Notes: a model not told the origin generated them from the letters alone. DNA of 64,000 nucleotides from Glandiceps talaboti (GCF_964340395.1 NC_135558.1:20121371-20185370), one strand, 5' to 3'. Counted from the stretch's first letter, positions 15,001-26,295 are shown. Program-made: numbers and translations.

Positions 15001-18000
15001 CTCTCGTATGGGTAGACGTAGGTACCAACCATTGAAATGTAGGAATAATAAGCTAGAATAAAGAACTTGGATATCAAAATACTATATAAAAGGCATCACG
15101 ATAGCCAGATTAGTCTCAGCAAATTCAAATAGCAATAACATTAGAAGATAGTAATAGAAGTCTACTTAAAGATGGCAATGCCATAGATGCAATGCCCAGT
15201 TTGCATTTAACATGACAAGTCTAAATGATTTGAAATGTTTATCTCTTGACTAGAACACACCCCACTGGATGAGACTCCCATGTTGACTGCCATTTTACTG
15301 AGCAGGAAACAGGTATTCCAAACGTCTCAGAAACTTTGCCATATAATAACAAAATTCAGTATGAAAACCAAGAGATTGAAATGATAGCAATCTCTTTTCC
15401 ATCAAAAGTACCAACATTCTCATATTGAACAATGTCAAATTCACAAAATACTAGTCAGGTGAAATTAAGAGTTATGGGTAGCCATTTTATTTGGTTATAA
15501 TGCCATTATTATTTTTTACTTTAAATAAGGCTCAATCAATTCCACGACAGTAATTTAGGATAATGCCATGTTGGCCCAAAAGAATACTTACAATATAAAG
15601 ACTTCGAGGAGTGGTCATATCTTGGAGCTAGATTTGGTGTTACCCGTGTATCATAACCACGTGCTCGGTGCCAGTTAAACTTATCATTTGGAGTACCTTC
15701 AGACCATCCACACTCATTAATCTGAAAGTCACATGTTGTAGCTATGTATAAAACAGATCAATATATTTAACATAATGTAGAGCAAATATGACTTACACAT
15801 ACAATGTCAGAGCCAGATGTAAACTGAATGCCTTCCGTAAGGACAAAGCCTTTGGAGATTTGTTACTACACACATTGTTGGAATGCAACATTATGAGCTA
15901 TATCTGTCATACATGATATACCCTGTAACTGGCAAATTAATCATACCAATCCATAGGAAATGTGAAGTTTGCAAACATAAGATATTGCCTGTTTACAGAA
16001 AGTTACCATTTTTGCAAATTAATAACTAAAAATGTAAGGCACATCAACAAGCTCCACAGGACATATACACGTTGTTATCATCAATGTATGAACCGATTTA
16101 TATGCAATTCGTAGTTTGCAATCAATGGATATTGCCTAATTATGAAAACAATTGGTAATTATCCAAAATGCTAATTACATTTAAAAATTACACCAACAAG
16201 CTATATCAACCACATGGGTTTGTTATCATCAATACATGTACCATTATATGGAATTGGAAACTATACCCTCATAATACCAAAATCATTAATTGTGCAAGTG
16301 AATCATTAAAACTATAGGCTACACATGCAATCTTTACATGTGCTCTTTACTATGGTTGTTTTATGTACTAAGATGTATTGAATTTGATGTGTGTATTCTT
16401 AAAATATAGCCTAACTACTGTAAATCAATAACTATGCTAATTACTCATTAATGTTGATATGATAATTACCCAAATGTTATAAGTTATTAAATTCGACATA
16501 AGGACTATGTGTTCCAAGTTCCATTAGAAATTCTGGAATTACTTTTGCGATATCGTGTTAGAGGGATGTGCGGTGAGACAGACATACAAACAAACACAAA
16601 CACAGACACGATAAAAAGAGATCGACAAAAGCATAATGTAAACTTTCCTTAAGAAAGGAAACAAATAAAAGTATCTGGAAGACAGAACGAAAATGACCGG
16701 AACACACGATTCAATATCAAACTCAGTAAGTTATACTATGCCACTTGGTAAAGTATTGTAAAGAGAATGTGTCATGTTTTCTCTTTGTGCGACTTCAGGT
16801 ATAATTGCTAGATCCACATAAATTGCAAGAAGTGTTTAACTTACGGCAATCGACTTCATCCGAGTTGTCTGGACAGTCACGGGCAAAGTTACAGTATTGG
16901 GAAGCATCAATACATGTACCATTTGTACAGGTAAATTTGCCAAAACCACAGGGATTACCACTGGGTGTTGGAGCTGACGAATAACAAATATAAAGTAGAA
17001 AAACAGGAGTAAGTTACATTGAATTACAGGTCATGTGTATTTTTACAAGAATATCGTCATATATGTAGGAACTGTTGCTCACTTTTTGAGAAGAAAATGA
17101 AGAGAACATAACGAACTAAAATGAAATAAAAAAGTATGTATGCTTTGATAGTGTATTCGATAATTTTGGAAATCCAAAACATAAATTCATTACTTGTAGA
17201 CAGAAACATCATGGTTTTAAAAAGTGCCGAAGCTTTTGAGAAGTCTATTGCTTTGCGCTTCTGTATAAATTATGCGAGTAATCTATTTCAATAACGTATT
17301 TTGAAAGATATAAAGATTGTATTAGTCATAAAGTCAAATCCAGATTATTGCCTCAGTTAAAGGCTTATTATATAACGAATGCATAACAGAGTTATAGATC
17401 AATAATTACTACTTGATTCAATAGGACCATCTTAATATTAGCAGTTATTACTTAATGGACCAAACATTTCAGATTACAGGATCGTCAATCAAACCATAGG
17501 CATACTGTAGGTTCATAGACCATACATTTCAGGGTAGTGAACCACACACAAGGCTCACTTGGGTCACGGACCATATATTTCAGATTATAGAGTCATAAAC
17601 CAAACACCAGGCACATTAGGATTAAGAGACAAGTACATTTCAGAACGTCGCTAACCAAACACACTAGTCTCACTGGCCATACATATCAGAATGAAATCAT
17701 CAATTAAACACCAAGGTTTGCACCGCCATTTGTAGAATAGATTCTCTAAAATTGTGATTTATAGTTTTTAAGTAGGTTTGATTTGTAATATTGTCCAGTG
17801 GTATAATGAAGTACAGCAACCAGAAGTGGTTTATTTATGTGCTCAGCTTCGATAGTCAATCAACCATTTAGTTGAGTGTGAATGTCTACCAATTAATGAC
17901 TTTGTTATATCCATTATTTCTAGATAGCGTGACTGACTGATTAATATACCTCAACAGTATATACATAAACTCACCGATGGTTGATGGATGAACGGTAGCT

Positions 18001-20745
18001 GCACTTGGATTACCTGTATATTAGAAAACAAATAATATTCAAAATAAATGACTAACTAATGACTCACAAATAACTATTCATATATTGATTGTGTTTGTGG
18101 GCATGGTAGTTTCATTCAATTCAAATGGCAAACTTGCACGTCCGTGTGTCTCATCCCGAATACATTCCACCAGCCTTATCTGTCTCTTAATGGTATTCAC
18201 TACGAGCTGGCTTTTCTGATATTTTCTGTATAGTTGGGGTGGGGATGTCCATAATTTCACCAAACGTGTGGTAGTGGTGGGGATGTCATAACTTCCACAT
18301 GCTACTGCGGACTTCTGGTATGGAGGCCCCATTTTGCACGTACTACCGAGTTTGGCATTCGAGCCCCATACCTTCTTCATACTACTGCATATTAAAGTCT
18401 GTATTGTATGGGTGATTGGGAAGTTAGCTTACATACATTAGGATATAGTTGGTTTTAATAAGGGACAATACACTTGTACACAGTAGTAGCCAGAATCACT
18501 TGCCAAAACGTCTCTGAAATGTCCTAACACTTTCTGGTATAAAGACAAAACCAATAACGACAGGCCAACCAATGATAAACTCTGATAGCAAAGAAAAGAA
18601 CTTGTGCTCAAGTCCTCTTGAATGGGAATTGTAGACGTAGACTAAACAAAATCAGTCTGTATCCATTTTAGAACTTTATATTGCCGTATCACATTTTGAG
18701 TGAACTTGCATAACGTCCAAAAAGAGCATTTTTGGACCAATCTTTGTTGGCTGAAGAGGTGTTATAGTATGCAAACGAGGTAAAAATCCCCTGTTTTGTG
18801 GAAATAGCTATTATCACAAAGAGAGATATAAATATGGTTGATAAAATCTTGCCATAATTATCCAACAGTGGAAATGAAGCATTGATCATGAAATAGCCGA
18901 TAGTAAAGTTGCTTTAAATATTAAATAAAATTATATCATTACAAATCTAACTGAATTTCTATTTCTCATCCACTAAGTTGGATCAATACTTTTTAAACAA
19001 CTTGTAAAACAGGATACAAAATGTCCTATGTAACACTCCTCAAACTTAAAAAGGGGAATTCCTATAGTGCCAAGCAAAACTAAACAAAGGTGCAAAAATA
19101 CCAAATATCAGATCACCGTATTTTCTAAAGGGATCTGAGGATGCGTACAACATTAGATTTTATACATGTATGTACATTCTCCCTCTAGTCCAAATTATAA
19201 ATATATGTTCAAGTTTTCGCGTTCCCTTAAAATTGTTCAACTTGACGTCGCTTCAAAATTCCTGATAATACATTAAGCAATGAGTGATTGATGAATAAAA
19301 TAGTATCATAATGAAGCTTCATTTTTTTAAAACTTAAAGCTTAAAGCAATCGAAAATACATCCTTTGGTCCATTAGTAAATACAATATGTAGCTTTACCC
19401 TAGTGCTCTTGTCCGTATTGACACATTAATAAATATTTTGTCGTATACGTCTGAATCTAATATTTGAACAACAACATAAATACGACGAGTAGAAGTGTGG
19501 CCTTGGTATGTAGTCAAAAATAAAAGTCGCATGACATAAACATGATGCAATGGGTGAAAGAGGTTCATTTGAACTTTGTCATAAGCTACACGCATCACAT
19601 GGACTTATCAGTTGACACTTGTCAAACTTGCAGGATTCGTGCGTTCATGATCACGTACCGTTGTAGCATTTTCCAACAGTGTAAAAACAACTTCTGTTAT
19701 AATGAATATTTTGTGATCATATTTGTTAATGCCGATTAATTGTTATTTTATTCTGGTTTTCTGTGATAAATTACAAATCGGAACAGATTCTTTAGGAACA
19801 AGTTGGTAAGGCAAGGAATATTTGTTTTGATCTTGCAAGCACAGGCCCATAGAGTAGTAAAGATGTGAGTCGTGTCCGATAGCTTGACACAAGTGTAATA
19901 TCTTACAGAACATCTGAGACGAAATGCAGTAATGTTTCTTGTCGAAATACTGTTTTAAATCGAATGTTAGTCTATTTATTGCAGGAGGAAAAACTAACTA
20001 CTTAGCAGCTGAAGGGCATGTGTCAGTTTATGTTTGACACCTAACCTCATTGCAACAGAAAGGGGCGTACTTTTGTTTGTTTTATTCGGTGACAATCGGA
20101 AAGTCACTGGACAAGGAAATGAAATCGTATACAGCGAATTTCACAATACTGTGTAGTTTTTCTGTTTGATATAACCACACAGAAACCAATAAGAAACTGG
20201 ACATGCTACACTTTCACATAGCAAGACTGAATGAGTACAGGCCACGAAATAAACATCAAATGAACACCTCAAAGACGCCCTTCATGAGATTGCTGATATA
20301 AAGAAAAGCATTGGCGACCGAATGTCGTCATGGAGTTGCAGTACATTTAATAGTTTATTTCATTGAGACTAAATGAACAATATTGTGAAATTCACTGTAA
20401 AAGCTTAAACTCCCAGGTAGAATAATCAATTGGTTTTGGCAGCAAGATAACATGCAATACGAGCTAGAAAAATTCCCGTAAGTATGCTCAAGGATTCATC
20501 TTTCAGGATCAACCCTGCAGAAAGCTGTTTATTTATTCAAAAGATTTTAAGTGATACCAGTCGTCTATGCGCTACTTTCTACCTTGATTGTGAGTACATG
20601 CAAAAATCGCAAAGATATTTTAATAGCAACTGTATCTGCATTTTCAGGAAACTGAAACAATAAAGTCAGATTAATTTAGAAGCCATTACTTACCTGCCAC
20701 AGCGAAACATATCGCGATTGCGACGACTAACGTTCCCGTCTTCAT
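7738..20745 (-). CDS. MAM/LDLa type I transmembrane protein gene (13 exons)
   Basis: Thirteen minus-strand exons with GT-AG boundaries give about 517 residues: signal peptide (1-18), linker, LDLa (39-72), MAM (76-230), LDLa (243-279), MAM (284-440), Pro/Thr stalk, transmembrane helix (about 461-484) and a 27-residue cytoplasmic tail. MAM domains mediate adhesion and oligomerisation in surface proteins such as meprins and neuropilins. LDLa modules bind calcium and ligands. Modules are bounded by phase 1 introns, as in exon-shuffled extracellular proteins. The exons sum to 1,555 nt, one more than a multiple of three, and the discrepancy localises to the exon 7/8 junction. Otherwise every phase joins correctly. 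The ligand is unknown. It is probably a cell-surface adhesion or receptor protein. No closer orthologue can be named from sequence alone. Confidence 0.85.
7880..8300. repeat. Degenerate minisatellite in intron 12
   Basis: Loosely repeated 'cacagtatcactaagtgaa' and 'aaggtcatcaagtgac' segments with irregular 50-80 bp spacing. It is non-coding. Confidence 0.6.
8343..8451 (-). CDS. MAM/LDLa gene exon 12: transmembrane helix
   Basis: 109 nt, from phase 1 to phase 2. It encodes VISPNIGFIVGGAIGGLVVT, then VLIIVAHVFGIGYLKAK. A roughly 24-residue hydrophobic span with GG and GxxxG spacing is followed by K-x-K, giving a type I orientation. The donor is AA|GTAAGT. Confidence 0.82.
9072..9119 (-). CDS. 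MAM/LDLa gene exon 11: Pro/Thr stalk
   Basis: 48 nt, phase 1-1, encoding GSLPTAPATTPPPVHP. This is a short proline/threonine stalk just outside the membrane, probably O-glycosylated. It has a strong polypyrimidine acceptor (TTTTCTGACAG). Confidence 0.75.
9496..9556. repeat. (AAAT)n microsatellite
   Basis: About 14 near-perfect AAAT units in intron 10 of the MAM/LDLa gene. Confidence 0.95.
9802..9892 (-). CDS. MAM/LDLa gene exon 10: MAM 2, C-terminal strands
   Basis: 91 nt, from phase 0 to phase 1. It encodes IVIEAMAGDYYYGDIAIDDM, then SFTPGCILQT. This is the MAM signature 'V.EA..G....GDIAIDD+.F..G'. The donor is G|GTAGGA. Confidence 0.88.
10280..10450 (-). CDS. MAM/LDLa gene exon 9: MAM 2, central part
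   Basis: 171 nt, phase 0-0. It begins FRVFHHMYGQNIGRLRIYTR and continues ILWEQVGEKGDYWDRAEVTI, matching the MAM strands 'F.Y.M.G...G.L.+' and 'LW...G..G..W..A.V.+'. In MAM 1 the corresponding sequence is fused in one exon (exon 5), so MAM 2 has an extra intron. Confidence 0.85.
10598..10642. repeat. (GT)n microsatellite
   Basis: About 20 GT units with one interruption, in intron 8 of the MAM/LDLa gene. Confidence 0.95.
10968..11137. repeat. Pentanucleotide array (TATTG)n/(TATCG)n/(TGTTG)n
   Basis: A perfect 5-bp array of about 170 bp made of homogeneous blocks: TATTG units, then about eight TATCG units, then TATTG again, then TGTTG. Block structure implies local spread of point variants by slippage. 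It lies within intron 8. Confidence 0.95.
11308..11379 (-). CDS. MAM/LDLa gene exon 8: MAM 2, second segment; phase conflict
   Basis: Encodes GYYDYYGETAQLVSPIYKKS, then GECK, and ends with the donor AAG|GTAAGC in phase 0. In the correct MAM frame it needs to start in phase 1 (two bases before TAC), but the acceptor CAG is followed by GGG, giving 72 nt instead of 71. It sits in a four-base C run on the plus strand (11377-11380). The exon is real by homology. The extra base is either a frameshift mutation, an assembly error, or a sign that a tiny exon was missed. Confidence 0.75.
11712..11861 (-). CDS. MAM/LDLa gene exon 7: MAM 2, N-terminal third
   Basis: 150 nt (the same length as exon 4), phase 1 at both ends. 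It encodes MCDFQTGTCSWTQAVGTDHL, then TWIRRAG and TGPSFDHTYANTS, the canonical MAM opening including T-G-P-S-x-D-H-T. The donor is G|GTAATT. Confidence 0.85.
11977..12082. repeat. (ATTT)n microsatellite flanked by poly-G
   Basis: About 25 ATTT units in intron 6. G runs at 11909-11922 and 12089-12097 bracket it. Confidence 0.95.
12144..12181. repeat. Short interstitial telomere-like repeat
   Basis: About six degenerate copies of TTAGGG/TTAAGG. It is too short to be a chromosome end. Confidence 0.6.
13501..13741 (-). repeat. Tandem array of copied 5' splice sites (41-bp units)
   Basis: Five 37-41 bp units plus the real exon 6 boundary as the sixth. On the minus strand each unit reads CAGATGAACTACATAATG|GTAAG (or ...AACG|GTAAG), with TTTAGTTAGGAAACAGGT as the spacer. 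The real boundary reads CAGATGAACAGCATTGTG|GTAAGTTTAGTT. The array therefore arose by tandem duplication of the last bases of the LDLa exon together with its donor. The third unit has a 4-bp deletion but keeps GTAAGA. Confidence 0.9.
13729..13939 (-). CDS. MAM/LDLa gene exon 6: MAM 1 end and LDLa module 2
   Basis: 211 nt, from phase 0 to phase 1. It begins VIFKSFRYAGYNAATAVDDI and QFVDCSLP (the MAM closing strands 'V.F......G..AVDDI.F..C'). It continues directly into an LDLa module with six cysteines ending CDMEDDCGDNSDEQHC. The functional donor G|GTAAGT at 13727-13728 is followed on the minus strand by five further copies of the same exon-end and donor sequence (see the repeat at 13501-13741). 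Confidence 0.88.
13990..14710 (+). mobile_element. Inverted-repeat element, copy B (most complete)
   Basis: The left end CTTCCGTAAGG (14006-14016) and right end CCCTTACGGAAGG (14691-14703) are inverted copies of each other. Inside are an A/T-rich unique segment shared with 41.5-41.8 kb, the 'aacctaataagttctagc' segment shared with copy A, and a CA/CAAA microsatellite. There are no ORFs, so it is nonautonomous (MITE-like). It sits in intron 5 of the MAM/LDLa gene. Confidence 0.65.
14510..14668. repeat. Compound CAGA/CGCA/CA/CAAA microsatellite
   Basis: A compound simple repeat at the 3' part of inverted-repeat element copy B, with CpG-rich CGCG blocks and a final (CAAA)n run. Confidence 0.9.
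14793..15052 (-). CDS. MAM/LDLa gene exon 5: MAM 1, central part
   Basis: 260 nt, from phase 1 to phase 0. Landmarks are AEYYSPTFSVAASKCRLDFW, then YQYGVYTSYFEVWI and GKRTPWQ. These are the MAM core strands: aligned 'A.L.SP', 'C.L.FW...G', 'L.V', and the final 'W.Q' before the last intron. Confidence 0.85.
15592..15741 (-). CDS. MAM/LDLa gene exon 4: MAM 1, N-terminal third
   Basis: 150 nt, phase 1-1. It encodes TTCDFQINECGWSEGTPND, then KFNWHRARG, the MAM start pattern (C-D-F-x5-C-x-W ... F-x-W-x-R). Confidence 0.85.
15812..16665 (+). mobile_element. Inverted-repeat element, copy C
   Basis: The left end AAACTGAATGCCTTCCGTAA (15821-15840) matches copy A. The right end ACTTTCCTTAAGAAAGGAA (16642-16660) is a mutated inverted copy. 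The body has four or five diverged tandem units like copy A. It lies in intron 3 of the MAM/LDLa gene. Confidence 0.6.
16845..16973 (-). CDS. MAM/LDLa gene exon 3: LDLa module 1
   Basis: A 129-nt phase 1-1 exon holding a complete LDL-receptor class A module. Six cysteines occur in the order C-GFGKFT-C-TNGT-C-IDASQY-C-NFARD-C-PDNSDEVD-C. The acidic D-C-x-D-x-S-D-E calcium cage is intact. The donor is C|GTAAGT. Confidence 0.9.
17975..18013 (-). CDS. MAM/LDLa gene exon 2: linker
   Basis: A 39-nt phase 1-1 exon encoding GNPSAATVHPSTI. It has a good acceptor (ATATACAG|GT) and donor (G|GTGAGT). It is a Ser/Thr/Pro-type spacer between the signal peptide and the first LDLa. Confidence 0.7.
20694..20745 (-). 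CDS. MAM/LDLa gene exon 1: signal peptide
   Basis: ATG at 20745-20743 encodes MKTGTLVVAIAICFAVA, a classical signal peptide (basic n-region, hydrophobic core, small residues at the end). It closes in phase 1 with the donor G|GTAAGT. Upstream, TATA-like matches exist on the minus strand near 20940, but I could not fix a transcription start. Confidence 0.8.
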
Positions 20746-21175
20746 ACCCGAAATCCGTCTTATGACTAACGTGAGAGTTAATAAACTATTCTTTGACAAA
20801 ATGAAAAGAGGAAGAACAGAAATCTAAATAATATAACTCTGTTATATTACATTTCTGTCAGGATAGCACGAGTATAAAACAACCAATGTTACAGACTAGC
20901 ATCGGATAGTTTTAAATGAGAAATCGACTAAGTTGTTTACCTTTATACATATACAGTTATGTCACTTATAATGAACACAGTGAATTCGAAGTGTCAGCAA
21001 AGTTTATATAAAATTGACAGGTTGACAGTTACTATAGAAACTGTCGTGAAATTTTCTTTTTGTCAAGTGCTATCAGGGACGTTTGCATTACATACTAACT
21101 AACTTTAGAATGTTGGCTCAGACTAATGTACCTACTTGTAGCTGTGTTGAGATAATGAGCTCATGTGGTTACTAA

Positions 21176-21720
21176 AATCAAATAAACTGAATGCCTCCCG
21201 TTAGGGAAAAACTTAAATTTGTGCTCCTACACACTACGGTGCAATGCAAAATCTGAGCTATAGCTGTGATACATCACGTACCCCTTAATTGAAAAATTGA
21301 TTAAGCTACATCAACAGACTTTGAAGGACAGATGCACTTCTTTATCATCAATGCATATACTAAATTATCTGAAATTTAAAACGTGTATTGAAAGCTAAAT
21401 ATATTGTCTAAATATCCAAAAAATGGTTATTTATGCAAATTTCATATCAGAACTAAGAACCACATAAAACCTACATAAAAAATTTGTGCTATGTTATGGT
21501 TCATGTAAAACATCCATTGATACCTTCATCAAAATATGACATACACCAATAAACAGAAAATCTAAATTATTCGCGCATGAAACATAATTATCATAATATG
21601 TTTTACTAAAATAAGAATTTCGCCGAAATGATATCAACAAGCAATTAATCATCAGTACTAAATACATTCAAAACGTTATCTTGCGAAAAGAAAAATCCAA
21701 ATTTGATAATACCATTGATG
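21176..21720 (+). mobile_element. Inverted-repeat element, copy D (diverged, truncated)
   Basis: The left end AATAAACTGAATGCCTCCCG (21181-21200) is followed by the same ACACACTACGGTGCAATGCA segment type as copies A and C and by diverged tandem units. No right inverted repeat was seen. Confidence 0.5.
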
Positions 21721-22740
21721 TGAACACATGATAATAGCATGCTTTACCGAACATTTGGAACATGTGCATGATGTTGGAACATAAACGCGAAATCAATAAG
21801 CGCGCGATTCGGTTAGGCGCGGATATCGCGGAATATCATGAAAATAGAAACAGCTAAAAATGGAAATTTTGAATTTTACTAAATATATAACAACTTTATA
21901 TTAGCTATTATATTTGTACAACCTCTGTATCTTGCCTAACTCTACATCATTACTTAAAACGTTTCGTGTTTTGTGTTTCTGACACACATTTCAAAGATGT
22001 TTATTTACATTATTACACATCCCTTTCCAAACTCCAGGGCTTTATAATTTTTGAATTATTTGTTTACCAATATGTTTCGTTTTAAAATTTTCATAAGACA
22101 CACGTTTATAAGAGTCGTCTTTTTAAAAAAAAATCCTGACGTAATCTTGCTATGTCATTGCATAAAATCGTGTGATTACTTGTCCTATACAGTTTAAACT
22201 GCTACAGTGTATAATCGAATAAGCTTATGAAATAAGTCGATATGAATATTTTGTTGAGTACGAGCTCTGTAATCTATATTTTATTTTTTTGTTGGATTCA
22301 AATCAAAGCTCGGGTTTGTTAGAGAATGCTCAAGCTTGTTTCACATTTTGTCGACTTTTTCAGAATGTTTTGTACATGTCATGCTGTAGTAACTTGATTG
22401 TCTACTAATGTTAGCGTGACTTGCAAGGTTTATATTAGTGGTTAGGAAATTTGCATGGCTTATAAACCAACAATACCATCTTGAAATACGTTCTTTATAG
22501 AAACCCCATGTAGAAATCTATAACCAAAAATGTGTCAATGTTTACAGTCGTCGTGACTTTTGTACTCTATACATGAATACTATTTTAGTTGATAAAATAG
22601 AAATAACACATGCATGGCAGCGTAGTTTTCTGTGTGTACACAGTGTAACTTCCTTGTCTAAAGGTGGACCTGGCCCTGCACGTATGGGGTGAGATACCCG
22701 CCAAAATTAGGTGTTACCTTTATTTCAATATAATTTTATC
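21720..22740. other. No recognisable gene
   Basis: AT-rich intergenic DNA between the start of the MAM/LDLa gene and the repeats at 22.7 kb. No coding signal was seen on either strand. Confidence 0.4.
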
Positions 22741-22744
22741 ATTC

Positions 22745-23130
22745 AGTGGCATTATTTCTTATTCCGTCTTATTCCGTTATTCTATCATTGTTATTTCATC
22801 ATTATTTTATTATTATTTTATTATTTCATCATCATTATTTTATTATTAGTTTATCATTATTTTATTCTTATGTCCTTATTATTTCATCGTTATTTCATTA
22901 TTTCATTCTTATTTGGCCATTATTTCATTCTTATATAACCATTATTTCATTCTTATTTCATTCTTATTTCATTCTTATTTCATTTTTATTTGACCATTAT
23001 TTCATTCTTATTTCATTCTTATTTGGTCATGATTTCATTCTTATTTCATTCTTATTTGGTCATGATTTCATTCTTATTTAACCATTATTTCATTCTTATT
23101 TGGTCATGATTTCATTCTTATTTCGTTCTT
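22745..23130. repeat. Degenerate (TTATTTCATTC)n array
   Basis: A low-complexity array of about 10-11 bp units (TTATTTCATTC / TTATTTGGTCATGATTTCATTC). The long ORFs over it are low-complexity artefacts. Confidence 0.8.
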
Positions 23131-23394
23131 ACGAAAAATAAACAGCAAAGAAAATATATCAAAATTGACAAGCATGACAGGTATGAATAATAATGTTATT
23201 GGAAATCAATATTAAAGTGTATATGTAACGAAAATGTATAATACATTTAGTTATACTTTATGAATATTTATATCTTCTTCATATTACATACCCCTGGTAC
23301 GTGGTATCCTGTTTACTTGGCGGTTGTGTTATATCGCATTTCTCGTAGCCACGCTTACGGTGGATACGAAGGGATATCGTGACGCTGTATGAGA

Positions 23395-23847
23395 GCTATG
23401 TACAACCGACATTTGTAATAATTGCCGAAATTTGTAATAAACCGAAATTTGTAATAAAATTGCCGACATTTGTAATAAATTGCCGATATTTGTAATAAAC
23501 TGACGACATTTGTAATAAATGTCCGGAATTTATTACAAATGTCGGCAATTTTATTACAAATTTCGGTTTATTACAAATTTCGGCAATTATTACAAATGTC
23601 GGTTGTACAAGGAACCCCCTTAACCTTTTTTTTATTACAAATTTCGACAGGTTTATTACACATTTTTTTCTGAAATTTATTACAAATATCGGCAATTTTT
23701 ATTACAATTGTCGTTCACAGAATTTATTACAAATGTCGTCAGTTTATTACAAATATCGGCAATTTATTACAAATGTCGGCAATTTTATTACAAATTTCGG
23801 TTATTACAAATTTCGGCAATTATTACAAATGTCGGTTGTACAGAGCT
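23395..23847. mobile_element. Foldback element with tandem-repeat arms
   Basis: The left end (GTACAACCGACATTTGTAAT) and the right end (ATTACAAATGTCGGTTGTAC, to about 23842) are inverted copies. Both arms are built of about 18-20 bp units containing GCCGACATTTGTAATAAA. A second right-type end occurs at about 23610, so the right arm is duplicated. AGAGCT occurs next to both outer ends and may be a target duplication. There is no coding capacity. Confidence 0.65.
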
Positions 23848-24052
23848 AACGGTATATACAATCCAGGCTACCATGGCCAGGAGTATGTACTATGTGACCC
23901 CTAAAGTAGGAAAAATGTATAGTGATTCTTGACACATTGCTGTTGATATTTAATCACGTGATCATTCAAGTTCATATCTGTCCTTTTTATAAATGTTGGT
24001 TCATTGTACTTGACTAATAACGTTTGTGGAAAAACGAGGCATTGGACTTACA

Positions 24053-24319
24053 AGACTCTCTCACAGTCCTCGGCGAATCGCATCGCTGAAAGGACTGTTT
24101 TGTATGTACCGTATCTACTGCATAGTTGTACTGTGGGCCCTCAACTTCATGGGCTAATCATTTGTTAGCGTTTTACTGCGATGCCCCAACAAATGATTAG
24201 CCCTGTGGAGTCGATGAGGGCCCACAGTACAAGGATATTGTGGTACAATTATGCGGTAGATATTGGTACATACAAAACAGCTAATAGCGATGCTCCCGAC
24301 GACTGGTGAGAGAGTCTAT
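24053..24319. mobile_element. 267-bp hairpin (foldback/MITE-like) element
   Basis: An imperfect palindrome over its whole length. The termini are AGACTCTCTCAC and GTGAGAGAGTCT. Inside, GTACTGTGGGCCCTCA pairs with TGAGGGCCCACAGTAC and GGCTAATCATTTGTT pairs with AACAAATGATTAGCC, around a loop near 24170. RNA from it would form a long hairpin. Confidence 0.65.
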
Positions 24320-24676
24320 AACCTTTATTTATATATACTGGATAATTAATTCTTTAAGCATATAAACACTTGTCTCCCAAGAAATCCAGTGAGGGCCATC
24401 CCTCATGGGTTCAGTGTCTATGGACGTACATAACTGTACTTGGGAATTAAGACTTTCGTGTTTCTTTTCCTCTCTTTCATGTTTACATGTGCTACCATAC
24501 ACATACTTTAATATACTACTCAGGAACACTCTACGTCGTGTCTGACCACTGACATCGGCCTAGAGAAGAGTATGACCGGTGGGGGCGCCCCGACACGATG
24601 TATCTTACGAAGTATTTAACACGGGAACGGCTCCAAATATTCATTAATCGTGTGATTTCGTATTTTCACAAAACAG

Positions 24677-26214
24677 AAAATTCTCGAGTTCTGTGTACTT
24701 GTGAGAAAAGATTTGGCTACAAAGGAAGTATAATCAATCGAATATTACCTGGACATTTCTGCCAGGGTGGCGATTTCACCAATAATGACGACACAGGAGG
24801 TATAAGCATGTATGAAGAAGGTTATTTTGAAAACGAAAACTTTGAATTAAAACATATTGGTCCAGTTAAGAATCTTATACATGTATTTTCAATAGAGGAA
24901 TCTTGTCCACATTTTTACAGGTTTCTCAGTTACTCTGTGTCATCACGCAATTTATTTATATTATTCTAGTCATGAAAAAAAACTTCATCGCTACTAGATT
25001 ATGTTCAGAGACTTTATCATGGTAGAACTTTAAACTCTCATTATAATGGTGACTTGTGTAAATAATTCGATGACGTAGTTATTTGGAGTTAAATAATAAT
25101 GTCATTTTGAATAATTTCGTCTGAACGCAAATTTTGCGTGCGCAAATCTGTTTGTAAGTAGAGTAACTGTTATTTGAGGTTTACATCACATAGAACTTTA
25201 CTGACCCGAAATGTCTCCTCGTGATGCGCTTGTAAGACTAAACTTAAGTTTTCATATCATTAGCAATGTTGTCGTCAGCTCACTAGGGCAACTCGTTCAT
25301 TCGCTCAGCCTTAATTTGTGCCACGGTCCGGTCACCGTGAAGTAGGCCTGATAGATAACGAAACAGTTCACTCTCGTGAAATCTCGTCACTTTTAGATGG
25401 TGGAGACTTTAATCGATATTTTAAATAATCTTGATTTATCTTCCATCATTACAGGTTTTAACTTTTATATCTATGGCGAATCATGGACCAAACAAGAATG
25501 GATCACGGTTTTTCATAACAGACGACATAATTAACAGGTAAGGCCTCAATTATTGTCATGATCTGGAAACGAACACCTTTCAATAGTGTTTCTCTTTGGT
25601 ACTGTTGTACAGTTACCAGCACCGTGCCATCATCTTACTTTCACAAATAATTCAATGTCGCAAAAGAAAGCTGATGTATGCAGTTTTAGGTGATGAAAGA
25701 TGTACATGTACTTCATACTTGACACAGCGCCCTCTCAGCCCAAGGCTGGTGAATAGCAATCACCGATTTTCGCACATTAAAATTGCTTTATATATTAAAC
25801 CCTTTTACCCACAAAAGTGTGCAAAGAACGTCCCAATGTAGGATTTTACAATGATAGGAAAGAAATGGCGTGGTTGTGTGTTTGTTTGTTTGTTTGCCTC
25901 GATCGTGTATCATACTCCCCCGAATAACAGTTTTCAAGTTATTTCAAAGGACGCCACCAACGTCTAATAATACTGCTTGAAAATATTGCGTAGGTTAAAT
26001 ATTAACAGTTACAATTTACATGGTCCCAGTAACAGAGCTTTTGTTATATTTCCTAAAAACCGTAAATTTTTACGCTTATTTTTTTACTTTTAATTTCCAC
26101 AAAATTCACAGTTTTGATGGTAAACTCGTGCACGTGGTGTTCGGGTCGGTCTCATCGAAGAAGGCTTTGACATACTCCAAGGGATCGGCGGTAATGGTAC
26201 AGACACAGGACGAC

Positions 26215-26295
<81 letters not shown>

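Noticed and set aside
18078-18380. 100-residue minus-strand ORF in intron 1 of the MAM/LDLa gene
   Set aside because: No domain resemblance and no splice sites fitting the gene's phases. It is likely a chance ORF.
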